From an uncultured Clostridia bacterium (GTDB lineage Bacteria; Bacillota; Clostridia; Oscillospirales; Acutalibacteraceae): a stretch of 39,109 bases of DNA. The number at the start of each line of letters is the position of its first letter. The first letter of the stretch is position 1. A model generated the notes under the pieces. It was not told the DNA's origin and made no database searches. It was given only the letters and a program-made list of their open reading frames with translations. The stretch is from positions 1 to 39,109 of the forward strand of contig CANONE010000002.1 in the NCBI GenBank assembly GCA_947567585.1, in the 5' to 3' direction. Positions 8,405 to 15,698 of the stretch are shown piece by piece. Both the position numbers and the translations under genes were made by a program.

Positions 8405-8723
8405 GGGTTATCTCCCCCTCTCCCAAAGGCGTGGCCACCCTAAAGGCCGCCCCTCCTTCCATAATCTCCACTGACACAGCCCTTACTCCCGGCATTCCCA
8501 GCAGCGCTTCGTTGGCCAAGGCCAGGGCCCGGTCGGCGGCGTGCTCTCCTTCCCGGGTCCACTGCCACAGGCCGCTGCCCGCCTGCCTGTCGTAGGGAAA
8601 AGCTCCCCGGCGCAGCTGCAGGCGCAGCCGGGCGTATTGCAGCAGCTCTTCTTTACCTGTCACGGTTTCCGGCAGCCCGGTAGGGCTTAGGGCGAAATGC
8701 CCCCCTTCCAGCTTGGTGTCCAT
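8391..8723 (-). CDS. gp25/XkdS-like baseplate wedge protein
   Basis: The protein has 110 residues. Features seen are FPYDRQAGSGLWQW, a helix with LALANEALLGMPGV, then a beta segment ending GEGEITLGDL. This pattern and its place before baseplate J match the gp25-like/DUF2634 (XkdS) wedge proteins. The start ATG is immediately after the stop of the gpV-like gene, with AAAGGAGG about 8 bases upstream. Confidence 0.75.
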   Translation of the reverse strand: MDTKLEGGHFALSPTGLPETVTGKEELLQYARLRLQLRRGAFPYDRQAGSGLWQWTREGEHAADRALALANEALLGMPGVRAVSVEIMEGGAAFRVATPLGEGEITLGDL

Positions 8724-9053
8724 CTATTCCGCCTCCTTTGGCCCAAACACCTGGCCGTTAATCAGCACCCGGCCGTCCCGTTTCAAGAGTATTTCAGCCC
8801 CGCCGGAGGAATACAGCCGCACTTCCCCCGGGCTCAGCCCCGGGTCCTGGGCGCTGGCAAGGCCCGCGCAAAAGCGGTCCAGCATCACAGCCTGGCTTCC
8901 GGCCTCCGCCGCGCTGGAAAATCCATAGGGGAACAGCTGCTCCGGCTTACGGTACCGGCTCTCAGACTGCACCGCGAAGCTCTCCCCCTCCTGCACCTGG
9001 CCGCTTCTCAGCTTTACGCCGCTGTTTTCATCCAGCTTTTGCGTCAGCCACAT
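8724..9053 (-). CDS. gpV/gp45-like baseplate protein (XkdR position)
   Basis: The protein has 109 residues. I chose the ATG at 9053 because AGGAGG lies six bases upstream, while the ATG at 9059 touches the site. The C-terminal LYSSGGAEILLKRDG followed by RVLINGQVFGP resembles the repetitive beta C-terminus of Mu gp45/P2 gpV spike-type proteins. The gene is in the slot occupied by XkdR (DUF2577) in PBSX. It is much shorter than a full spike protein, so it may only form a base or chaperone-like ring; that is inference. Confidence 0.65.
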   Translation of the reverse strand: MWLTQKLDENSGVKLRSGQVQEGESFAVQSESRYRKPEQLFPYGFSSAAEAGSQAVMLDRFCAGLASAQDPGLSPGEVRLYSSGGAEILLKRDGRVLINGQVFGPKEAE

Positions 9054-9942
9054 GGTCATCCTCCTGTTCCAATACAAGCTTTGTCCGCTCTCCGGCACCG
9101 TCCCAATAATAGACTCCCTTTACCACCGGGCATCGGGTAAAGCGTCCTATCCCCGGCGCCGTCCCGCTGGCCAAAGCCCCCCGAAGCGGCCACCAGCGGC
9201 CCTCGCAGGTTACGGTAAGCCGGCTGCTCCCCTGCCGGGCGCTTTCCAGCATCTTCCTGGGATTTCCGCCGTTCTGGGCGCTGATATACCTCCGCCGGAC
9301 AACCGGGGCTTTCGGGTCCGCGTACAGGGTGTCATATCCCCCCCGGCAGCCCTGTTTCCACACGGCGCTCAGCCGTTTATACGGCCGCCAGGCCATCTCC
9401 GCCGCAAACACATGGTTCAGCTCAATCTCCCGGCTGGGAACCCCTTCGCAGTGCAGCGTCCCATCCAATCCGGCATAGGGCTCTGTGCCCAAAATTTCCC
9501 GGCAAAACTCCGCCAGCACCTGCCAGCAGGACGTCCCTTTCTCCACATGCAGCTCCCCCCGGGCGCATTGGGCGCTGCCGGTAATCTCCGAGAAGCCCAG
9601 AGGTTCCAGAAGCTTTTTGTGCAGAACCGCCAAAGACGGATTCCGAATAGGCACGGGCTCCGCTTCATTGTCCAAAAGAAGCGCCTCCCGGCTGCGGCAC
9701 ACCGTCTCTACAAAGAGGCCCTCCGCCGTAAGCCTGGTGTTCTGCTCGTCCACAATCCCCCGAAAAACGCCCCGGCCATTGTCATAGGCCAGCACTTCTC
9801 TTAGGGGCTCCCACAGCTCCTTAGCCGGAAATACCGCTTTCAGCTGGTCCGCGGGCGCGTCTCTGTCAAAGGAAAGCACCGCTTCCAACGGATCCCCCAA
9901 CAGCATCTGTTCCCCGCCCGCTAAAACGCCCCAAAACGTCAT
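9028..9942 (-). CDS. Baseplate hub protein (gpD / XkdQ-like)
   Basis: The protein has 304 residues from the ATG at 9942, which overlaps the LysM gene stop (ATGA) with AGGAGGTG upstream. Family hints are AVLSFDRDAPADQLKAVFP at the start, FRGIVDEQNTRL, SREALLLDNEAEPV, and a repeat of beta-strand/helix units as in late control protein D and XkdQ, which form the hub of contractile tails. Its neighbours (LysM upstream, gpV/gp25/J downstream) are exactly those of XkdQ. It overlaps the next gene by 26 bases. Confidence 0.85.
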   Translation of the reverse strand: MTFWGVLAGGEQMLLGDPLEAVLSFDRDAPADQLKAVFPAKELWEPLREVLAYDNGRGVFRGIVDEQNTRLTAEGLFVETVCRSREALLLDNEAEPVPIRNPSLAVLHKKLLEPLGFSEITGSAQCARGELHVEKGTSCWQVLAEFCREILGTEPYAGLDGTLHCEGVPSREIELNHVFAAEMAWRPYKRLSAVWKQGCRGGYDTLYADPKAPVVRRRYISAQNGGNPRKMLESARQGSSRLTVTCEGRWWPLRGALASGTAPGIGRFTRCPVVKGVYYWDGAGERTKLVLEQEDDHVADAKAG

Positions 9943-10454
9943 GGGGCATACACCTCCTCTCCCTCCTGCAGCCAAGCTATATCCCGTATATGCGGATTGG
10001 CCCGGCGCAGTTCTTCTACGTCCCAACCGTACCGCCAGGCATAGTCCCACAGGCTCTCCCCCGGGGCAGCCCGGTGGACGCCCTGCCCATGGTAAGGCTC
10101 GCCCGCGCTGTGCTCTGTAAAAGAGAAGGCGTATTTCACCAGGTTTTCCCCCTCCTCCCCCAGCAGCTTCAGGGAATCCATCACCGCCAGAAAGGGTTCC
10201 TGTCCCGGCAGCTGCAAGCTCCCCGGCCCGCCCTCGTTAAATATTGATTCCAGCTTTCGCCACTGCGCCATACAGTCCGCTCCGGCAAAATACCCTTCCC
10301 CCGACGCCTTCCGTTTTTTTGGCCCCAAGTCCAACGCGCTGCCGCCCACATAGGGCAGAAGCCTTTCCTTCACATTTCTCTGGCACTCTAAGCGAAGCTC
10401 CGTGGGATTCACCTTCCATGTGAAAGCTTTGAAACGCATGGTCATCAAATTCAC
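9939..10454 (-). CDS. LysM-domain tail protein (XkdP-like)
   Basis: The protein has 171 residues, starting at GTG 10454 with GGGGGAG five bases upstream. The frame is open much further, but that part is a shadow of the upstream gene. The N-terminal domain (FKAFTWKVNPTELRLECQRN) and the C-terminal LysM (PGESLWDYAWRYGWDVEELRRANPHI) match the XkdP/gp53 family that joins the tail tube to the baseplate hub and may contact peptidoglycan. XkdP of PBSX is about 60 residues longer. Confidence 0.85.
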   Translation of the reverse strand: MNLMTMRFKAFTWKVNPTELRLECQRNVKERLLPYVGGSALDLGPKKRKASGEGYFAGADCMAQWRKLESIFNEGGPGSLQLPGQEPFLAVMDSLKLLGEEGENLVKYAFSFTEHSAGEPYHGQGVHRAAPGESLWDYAWRYGWDVEELRRANPHIRDIAWLQEGEEVYAP

Positions 10455-10468
10455 AGCTTCTCCCCCTT

Positions 10469-10552
10469 TCACAGGCTGTGGGGATACCGCCTGCTGTCCC
10501 GCTCTATCTCCCGGCTCAGTTCTTCCGCCCGCTGGATGCTTTCCATGCTCAT
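10469..10552 (-). CDS. 27-residue coupled small ORF
   Basis: This ORF encodes MSMESIQRAEELSREIERDS followed by seven more residues. Its ATG overlaps the stop of the upstream tail-terminator-like gene (ATGA). GGGAGG precedes it, and its stop is 14 bases before the LysM gene's GTG, with the next ribosome site in the gap. The content is one charged amphipathic helix. The tight packing suggests a translated peptide rather than spacer, but I recognise no family. It stands where sheath, tube and tape-measure genes would be in PBSX. Confidence 0.5.
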   Translation of the reverse strand: MSMESIQRAEELSREIERDSRRYPHSL

Positions 10553-11223
10553 TCCTCCCTTGCCATCCGCTGTGAAACCAGCGCGCCCGCTCCCCCTGCG
10601 GACTGGCTCTTCCACCGGCAGTTCTCATAAATTTCTTTTCGGCCCCGCACCTGCACGGTAAATCCGTCCGGCAAAGCCATCGCTTCCTGGGGCAGGCCCT
10701 GGAGCTCGATGGTGTAGGTCCGGGAGCCCTTGTAAAAGAATGGCTCCGCCTCCCCAATAGCCGTAAGCCCCTCCTCCGTGCCGCCGGCAGAAACCTTCCA
10801 CCCTCCGGCCGCGTAGGGCTCCCCGTCCAGCAGCACCGTACAGCTCTGGAGGCCGGAAGCGCCTCTCTTCCCATACGCCGCCGTAAGGCCGATCACCAGC
10901 GCCCCAGTAGATTTATCCACCTCCAGCGCCCCCCGTTCCACGCCGTCAGGGACCGGGTCGGCTCCCTGGGCCGCCCGCGCCACGGCCAGCGCCAGTTCTT
11001 CAGCGGCTTCGGAGCCCTGGGTCCGGGGAACGTATAAATCAAGGCTCAGCTTGGCCCCCCAGCCACCCTGGGTAAAGCTCTCCTTTATAATTCCCCCGGC
11101 CAACACAGGCTTTCTCAGCAGCCAGGATTCCCCCCGGCCTCCAAATCCCCGGCGCGATTCCAGCTGAGGCAGGACCGTCTTTATATGCGCCAGCATCCCG
11201 TCCAGCAGCTCATTGGCCGTCAT
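10549..11223 (-). CDS. Tail-terminator-like phage protein with extra C-terminal domain
   Basis: The protein has 224 residues. The first 120 or so (helix NELLDGMLAHIKTVLPQL, then KLSLDLYVPRTQGSEAAEELALAVARA) fit a tail terminator/minor capsid protein such as XkdJ in fold pattern and gene position. The rest (SCTVLLDGEPYAAGGWKVS onward, with YENCRWKSQSAGG near the end) is beta-rich and not part of that family. It could be a tube-like or adaptor domain. The gene overlaps the head-closure gene by 14 bases upstream and the 27-residue ORF downstream. The function assignment is tentative. Confidence 0.6.
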   Translation of the reverse strand: MTANELLDGMLAHIKTVLPQLESRRGFGGRGESWLLRKPVLAGGIIKESFTQGGWGAKLSLDLYVPRTQGSEAAEELALAVARAAQGADPVPDGVERGALEVDKSTGALVIGLTAAYGKRGASGLQSCTVLLDGEPYAAGGWKVSAGGTEEGLTAIGEAEPFFYKGSRTYTIELQGLPQEAMALPDGFTVQVRGRKEIYENCRWKSQSAGGAGALVSQRMAREE

Positions 11224-11539
11224 CGTCCTCCCTCCTTTCCAGTACCGCCCGAAAGCACAGCCGCCTGCCTCCCGCCTGCAAGTCCCCGGCGCTGATCACC
11301 CGGTAGCTTGCCCCTCCCTGGACAACGCCGTCTCCCGCCTTGGGGGCGTCTCCGTCTCCAACGAACACATAGAGAGGTCGGCACAGCTCGCCCAGCGGAT
11401 GGGCTAAATCCCCCTCCCATCCGCCGCTTTGGGGCCGCATACGCACCACCAGCCCCCGGCAATTTCTTTGGCCTCCCCCGTTGGGGCAAATCACCGCCGG
11501 TTCCATTCCCCGGCAGACCGCCTTTGAAATGTCCCTCAT
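11210..11539 (-). CDS. Head-closure / head-tail connector protein
   Basis: The protein has 109 residues. A small, beta-rich protein of this size between a gp6-like connector and a tail-terminator-like gene fits the head-closure protein (XkdI-type) of PBSX-like phages. The pattern LYVFVGDGDAPKAGDGVVQGG, YRVISAGDLQAGG and FRAVLERRE is typical of such stopper proteins. The ATG at 11539 has AAGGAGAGG upstream. It overlaps the next gene by 14 bases. Confidence 0.65.
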   Translation of the reverse strand: MRDISKAVCRGMEPAVICPNGGGQRNCRGLVVRMRPQSGGWEGDLAHPLGELCRPLYVFVGDGDAPKAGDGVVQGGASYRVISAGDLQAGGRRLCFRAVLERREDDDGQ

Positions 11540-11554
11540 ATCCCCTCTCCTTCC

Positions 11555-11926
11555 CTAAGCCTGCGCAAAGTAGAAGTCCTCCGCAGGCAGTACCGCGCCG
11601 CAGGCTTGCCGCTTGGCCGCCCGCAGCTCACCGGCATGGCGGGCCCTGTCGCCCAGCTCCAGCTTTAGCTCCGGCGAGCTAAAGCTCTGGGGCCCCGCCG
11701 CCTGATCCAGCAGCGCCAGCTGGTAAAAAGCCTCCGCCGCCGCCAAGCTCTCCACGTCCCCGGCGCGCTCCTCCCCCGCCTCCGGGTCCGCCAGCCGCCG
11801 CGCCCATCCCGCGCATTCCTTACAAAGCGCCCTGCAAAGCTCGTCCCGCCGGGGCTCCCCTTCATCCATCGCCTCGCCGCTATAAAGCTTAAACTTTTCC
11901 AGCACTCTCTCCAAATCGATCTCCAA
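11555..11926 (-). CDS. gp6-like head-tail connector
   Basis: The protein has 123 residues. I chose the TTG at 11926 (EIDLERVLEKFKLYSGE follows) because AAAGGAG lies seven bases upstream. The helical pattern with LCRALCKECAGWARR, AAAEAFYQLALL and a C-terminal LRAAKRQACGAVLPAEDFYF region is that of gp6/XkdH connector proteins that bind beneath the portal. It follows the major capsid gene after a gap of 163 bases containing a reverse copy of the intergenic repeat. Confidence 0.65.
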   Translation of the reverse strand: MEIDLERVLEKFKLYSGEAMDEGEPRRDELCRALCKECAGWARRLADPEAGEERAGDVESLAAAEAFYQLALLDQAAGPQSFSSPELKLELGDRARHAGELRAAKRQACGAVLPAEDFYFAQA

Positions 11927-11969
11927 AAAACCACTCCTTTCAACCCCGCACTCCCACCCCCGCAAAGCC

Positions 11970-12080
11970 CGCGGCCCGCCCAACCATCTACCGGTTAAAA
12001 ACCAGAAACCCCGGCATAAAAGTTTTTGATCAAACTTTTTACAAAAAGTTTGCAGGCGCGGACAGCGTCCGCGATCTTAA
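11970..12080 (-). repeat. Intergenic hairpin repeat, copy C, inside the phage cassette
   Basis: Read on the minus strand it has the lead hairpin GCGGAC-gct-GTCCGC, then the perfect hairpin AAACTTTTT-GT-AAAAAGTTT. A GATCAAAAACTTTT block and the end module GATGGTTGGGCGGG follow. It lies between the major capsid and connector genes, in the direction of transcription. Confidence 0.7.
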
Positions 12081-12089
12081 AAGCTAACC

Positions 12090-13097
12090 TCACTCCGCCG
12101 GCGTACAGTCCAGCCCAGCGGCCGCGTCCTCAAAGATCCGGGCGAAGCCGCAGGTCACGCTGATAGCGGCGCGCTCCATCTGCCGGTCGATCAGCCGGTC
12201 CACGTCGGTGGTGACGCCGCCGGACTGCACCATCTCCAAAGCGCAGTTCTTATCCAGCACGATAATTTTGTTCTCCGCCATGTCCGGCACATGGATAAGC
12301 TTCGCCCCCAGAGGCGTGCAGAGCTTGCCGGTACCCTGGAAATTCATGCCCGCCTGGGCGTCCTTAAACTCGGCGACATTGAGCAGCTTCTGCATAGCCG
12401 CCGTACCGGCCGCCACCGTATTCAGCGTGTAGGGGGAAAGCCGGCCCCAGAGGCTGATGAAGTCCGCGTAATCCGGCTTGCCGCCGGTGACGAAGGCAAT
12501 GCCGCTTTTGCTGCCGTCGCCGTTAATCAGCACGTCCACCGCATCCTTGGTCTGGGCGGCGGCTATGTAAGCGCCGATTTGCCGCAGGGCCACCGTGAAA
12601 AGGTCCAGCTTCTGGAAGCGCAGCGCCTCATAGGAGCCTTCCAGCACCCGGCCCCGCTTTTTAAGCTTCACCAGGTTGGCGTTGGTTTTGATGGCGGTGC
12701 TGGGCAGCTGGGCCCCCTCCTGTACCACGCTGGGTTCCAGCTGGCCGTTGCTGGCGGACAGGGTCCGGTAATCCACCCCGTCGATTACCGTTACGGCGGC
12801 CACCATATCCTTTATGGAGCTGGCGCCGTCCATACCCTGTTTTACAGCCCGGGCCACATATTCCGGGAACAGCGCGGCGCTGGAGCTACTCTGAAAAAAG
12901 CTCTCCACGCTTCCGGAATCCGGCCCGCTGACCTTAATCCCAAAGCGCTTAAGCTGCCGCTGATAGGCGTCCAGCCCTTCCATGGGCGTGCCCCGGTAAT
13001 TCTCGCTGCCATCCAGTTCCTCCAGCACCTGGGCAAAGCTCTTGCCGGGCACATGGTACATCCCTTTTTCGAGATTGATATTTTTATAATAAGCCAT
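12090..13097 (-). CDS. Major capsid protein
   Basis: The protein has 335 residues from the ATG at 13097 (AAGGAGG eight bases upstream); an ATG at 13118 has no site. Its size, its position after protease and cement genes, and helices such as ALRQIGAYIAAAQTKDAVDVLINGDG fit the HK97-fold major capsid proteins of the XkdG/PBSX or Mu-like groups. PGKSFAQVLEELD and the repeated ELDGSENYRGTPMEGLDAYQRQLKRFGIK segment form an N-terminal region that may act as scaffold or E-loop. No stop or frameshift is present. Confidence 0.8.
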   Translation of the reverse strand: MAYYKNINLEKGMYHVPGKSFAQVLEELDGSENYRGTPMEGLDAYQRQLKRFGIKVSGPDSGSVESFFQSSSSAALFPEYVARAVKQGMDGASSIKDMVAAVTVIDGVDYRTLSASNGQLEPSVVQEGAQLPSTAIKTNANLVKLKKRGRVLEGSYEALRFQKLDLFTVALRQIGAYIAAAQTKDAVDVLINGDGSKSGIAFVTGGKPDYADFISLWGRLSPYTLNTVAAGTAAMQKLLNVAEFKDAQAGMNFQGTGKLCTPLGAKLIHVPDMAENKIIVLDKNCALEMVQSGGVTTDVDRLIDRQMERAAISVTCGFARIFEDAAAGLDCTPAE

Positions 13098-13134
13098 CAG
13101 CAAATCCTCCTTAAGCATAATGTTTTGTCAGATT

Positions 13135-13470
13135 TTAGAGAATGACGCCGCACACGCCGTTCCCCACGTCTACCACAAGCGCCTGCCGTCCTGCGGTCCC
13201 GGATTTTAGAGCGCCGTTGGCATCCGTAACCACTAGCCTGCATCCTACTGTCAGACTGGACGCGGCGGGCAGGCGTACATACCCGCCGAGCTGTACCGCC
13301 GCGTAGCCATGGTTCACATCCAGCGCCGCGCCAATGGGTACGTCGCCGTCCGCAGCACAGGCGGCCACCTGGCCGTTACCCGCTATCTTTACCGCCTGAC
13401 CGGGCTTTACCGTTCCGTTCACCTCAAAGGTTCCAATGTCCGCTCCTATTCCATTAAACGCTACGTTCAT
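13135..13470 (-). CDS. Capsid cement/decoration protein (DUF2190-like)
   Basis: This is a 111-residue, glycine- and alanine-rich, all-beta-looking protein: GTVKPGQAVKIAGNGQVAAC, DGDVPIGAALDVNHGYAAVQL, then LPAASSLTVGCRLVV. This is the pattern of DUF2190 capsid-stabilising proteins, which sit between protease and capsid genes in many Firmicute prophages. The ATG at 13470 is preceded by GGAGG. Confidence 0.75.
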   Translation of the reverse strand: MNVAFNGIGADIGTFEVNGTVKPGQAVKIAGNGQVAACAADGDVPIGAALDVNHGYAAVQLGGYVRLPAASSLTVGCRLVVTDANGALKSGTAGRQALVVDVGNGVCGVIL

Positions 13471-13502
13471 ATTTTTCCTCCTTTACCGTCCGGTTGCTTC
13501 CG

Positions 13503-14450
13503 CTATATCAAAAACGCGCCGTTGCAGGTTTCCCTTTCCTCTTCCCCATCCGGCGCCAGCTGGGGCTTTAGGGGCAGCATGCTTTGGGCCATCTGCCGGT
13601 AAGCCCGCTCCATCATAGAGAGCTCGCCGAGCCCCAGGCCCTTTACAGCGGCCTCCATCACCTTTCTGGGCATTTGCGGCTGGGCAATGGCGCTGTACTT
13701 CAGCACCCCCTCTTCCAGCTCCCGGCGGTACATCTGGCCCCACTGAGCTTTTTCCGCCAGCTGGCTGAAGCGCCGCCCAATCTCCCGAACCTGGGCTTTC
13801 GTCAGCAGCACCTCCCCGTCCGGGGGAGAGGAAAGCAGCTTTTCTACCTTTTCTCCCGGCGCTAAAAAGCGTTTCACCACCCCCGCCCCCCGTTGGGCGG
13901 GCACCGCCACAAAGGAGCACTCGTAAGCGTCGGCAGGCTCTAGCAGCAGCGCGTAGGCCAGCTTGCCGCCATAGGTTTTCCCGGCGGTATGAGCGCATTC
14001 CTCCTTCCCACAGATGGAGCATGCCCGCCGCTTCACGCTGCAGCTGACGCTTACCTCCTTTAAAATGCCGCTGTCAATCAGCTCAATGGTCTCCTCGTTG
14101 CCCTGGGTCCTGGGCAGATATGCCTTGGCGGTCAGGCGCGCCAGTTCTTCTCCCGCCTGGGTTCTCTGTCCGGCGGCCCTTTCCAGCCGCGTTTGGTAGA
14201 TCCGGGCCGTCTGGTTGGAGGACTTGCGCTCATGGTCCAGAATGCAGGTCTTCCCCAAAAACATCTCCGAAAGCTTCTCCAGGCTTTCTTTGGGAAAGCA
14301 CTCAAAGTCCCTGTCCACATCATTGTCGCAGAGCACCAGGGAAAAGGTATAGACCTCCTCCGGCCGGTAATTGCGCCGGGTATAGCGGTTGATAGCCTCC
14401 ATCTCCGCCGCCGTCGCCTCCATCGATTTTTCTATGTAGCCTTCTTTCAT
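13503..14450 (-). CDS. Prohead protease / scaffold-like protein (XkdF-like)
   Basis: The protein has 315 residues from the ATG at 14450 (GGGAGG site). Segments such as LVLCDNDVDRDFECFP, LGKTCILDHERKSSNQTARI, SGILKEVSVSCSV and ADAYECSFVAVPAQRGAG follow the Mu I/U9/U35-type prohead protease pattern. The D-H and S-V-S-x-S motifs are candidate catalytic regions. An inserted CSICGKEECAH cluster could bind zinc and is seen in some Clostridia PBSX-like elements. The C-terminal third is helical and may act as scaffold. The gene starts 46 bases past the portal gene stop. Confidence 0.75.
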   Translation of the reverse strand: MKEGYIEKSMEATAAEMEAINRYTRRNYRPEEVYTFSLVLCDNDVDRDFECFPKESLEKLSEMFLGKTCILDHERKSSNQTARIYQTRLERAAGQRTQAGEELARLTAKAYLPRTQGNEETIELIDSGILKEVSVSCSVKRRACSICGKEECAHTAGKTYGGKLAYALLLEPADAYECSFVAVPAQRGAGVVKRFLAPGEKVEKLLSSPPDGEVLLTKAQVREIGRRFSQLAEKAQWGQMYRRELEEGVLKYSAIAQPQMPRKVMEAAVKGLGLGELSMMERAYRQMAQSMLPLKPQLAPDGEEERETCNGAFLI

Positions 14451-14495
14451 ACCGTCCCTCCCATCAAACAAAAATAGCCTTCTTCTCTCCGGGCC

Positions 14496-15605
14496 TTACG
14501 CCGTTTCTTCCATTTCGCGCTCCAGCTTCCTGGCCCGGGCGGTAAGGTAGCGGGCGTTGGCGTGGTCCACCTCGTCCTGCATGGTAATCTCGTCCCACAC
14601 AATTTTGCAGTTCGTCGGCAGGCCCTCCAGGGCCAGCCAGGTCCGGCAGATTTTCATAGCCACCGGGGTCAATATCCTGCGGTAAGCTTCCAGTTCGCTG
14701 GTCAGCACATCCGCCTGCTGGCTGGACATCCTCTCCGTGGAGGACCAGCTGAGCCCCAGCAAAAACGGGGGCAGGCCCAGCTTGGCCACAATCTGTTCCA
14801 GCATTTGCCGCACGGGAATCTCGCTTTCCATCACCTGGTTATCTGGGCCGATGGCCTTGATGCTCACGTCCCCCACCGCCACAAAGTCCCGGGGCGTCCG
14901 GCTGCTCATAGCCGCCTTCCACTCCTTGGCAATCTGCCGGGCCTTTTCCCCGGCGCCGCCTAGGGATCCATCCGGCTGGCAGGTAACGGCAAAGCGCACA
15001 TTGCCCATACGCTGCCAGTTTACCCCCAGGGTGTTGTAGATTTCCAGCAGCACCTGGCTCACCGCCGGCAGCCCCCGCAGCAGGGAGACTCCCCAGGGGG
15101 ATCCCGCCGCCGGGTTCAAGGCGGACACCAGCAAAAGCTCCGGATAGGGACAGGCGCGCCGCCCGTCCTTTTCCAGCACCGAAACCTTCACCCCCAGCGC
15201 CCCGTCCGCCTGTAGGTCCAGGTGGTGCAGCCCCGCGTTGTAAAGCGCCGCCACCTGGCCGCCGGAAACCACCATCTCCCCCACAGCGTTGCCATAGGTG
15301 ATCAGTTCCTCCAAGTAGATGCCCAGAAATTCGTGGATCCCTACCCCGGCCGCGTTGACCCGCACGGCGCCCAGGAACTCTTCCAGCCGCCCGCCCGTCT
15401 CCTGGTCCGGGCATTGGACCTGAAACTCGCCGATTAACCGGCGCAGCTTATACACAGCCGCGTCAATAATCGGCACCTGCTCCCGCAGAGCCCGGTAGAG
15501 CCCCCGCTCTCCCGCCCCCAGCGGAATCCCGGCGAAGGTTTCCCCCGGTTTTGTCTGTACGCTTACCGCGGCGGTTGTTTCCGCTTTTTTTCGAAAACCC
15601 AGCAC
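14496..15605 (-). CDS. Phage portal protein
   Basis: The protein has 369 residues, starting at GTG 15605 with AGGAGG six bases upstream. The portal pattern is visible: YRALREQVPIIDAAVYKLRRLIG, an EFLGIYLEELITYGNAVGEM wing, LLLVSALNPAAGSPWGVSLLRGLP, and a clip/crown-like C-terminus. Portals form the dodecameric DNA gate of phage heads. At 369 residues it is shorter than the usual 430-500. No terminase gene lies upstream; the next gene is a divergent rhamnosidase. It is the first long gene of the cassette. Confidence 0.88.
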   Translation of the reverse strand: MLGFRKKAETTAAVSVQTKPGETFAGIPLGAGERGLYRALREQVPIIDAAVYKLRRLIGEFQVQCPDQETGGRLEEFLGAVRVNAAGVGIHEFLGIYLEELITYGNAVGEMVVSGGQVAALYNAGLHHLDLQADGALGVKVSVLEKDGRRACPYPELLLVSALNPAAGSPWGVSLLRGLPAVSQVLLEIYNTLGVNWQRMGNVRFAVTCQPDGSLGGAGEKARQIAKEWKAAMSSRTPRDFVAVGDVSIKAIGPDNQVMESEIPVRQMLEQIVAKLGLPPFLLGLSWSSTERMSSQQADVLTSELEAYRRILTPVAMKICRTWLALEGLPTNCKIVWDEITMQDEVDHANARYLTARARKLEREMEETA

Positions 15606-15634
15606 TTTCTCCCTCCTCTCTCCGGTATCTTCAC
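15563..15634 (-). CDS. Possible 23-residue leader ORF before the portal gene
   Basis: A GTG at 15634 follows AAAGGAGG at ideal distance and opens a basic 23-codon frame ending at 15563, overlapping the portal start in another frame. The same ribosome site is also followed five bases on by ATG-TGA, a start-stop pair. Either could act as a translational leader for the portal gene; neither resembles a known protein. Confidence 0.35.
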   Translation of the reverse strand: MKIPERGGRKCWVFEKKRKQPPR

Positions 15635-15672
15635 ATGCAGACCTCCTTTCATACACCCCCTAAAAAAACGCA

Positions 15673-15698
15673 AAACTTGACCTCTGGAAGTCAAGTTT
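15673..15698. promoter_or_regulatory. 9-bp perfect palindrome overlapping the cassette promoter
   Basis: AAACTTGAC and GTCAAGTTT flank an 8-base centre. The right arm covers most of the -10 box and the rest covers the expected transcription start of the minus-strand promoter at 15694-15722, the classic layout of a repressor operator. Read on the minus strand, the palindrome is also followed by TGCG and a T run, so it could instead act as a terminator or attenuator for any transcript entering from upstream. Confidence 0.55.

Noticed and set aside
10455..10874. N-terminal extension of the LysM protein frame
   Set aside because: It overlaps the tail-terminator-like gene and the 27-residue ORF in another frame; the GTG at 10454 has its own ribosome site.
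6882..15605. A complete, active prophage
   Set aside because: No integrase, repressor, terminase, sheath, tape measure, holin or endolysin, and no flanking attachment repeats were seen.
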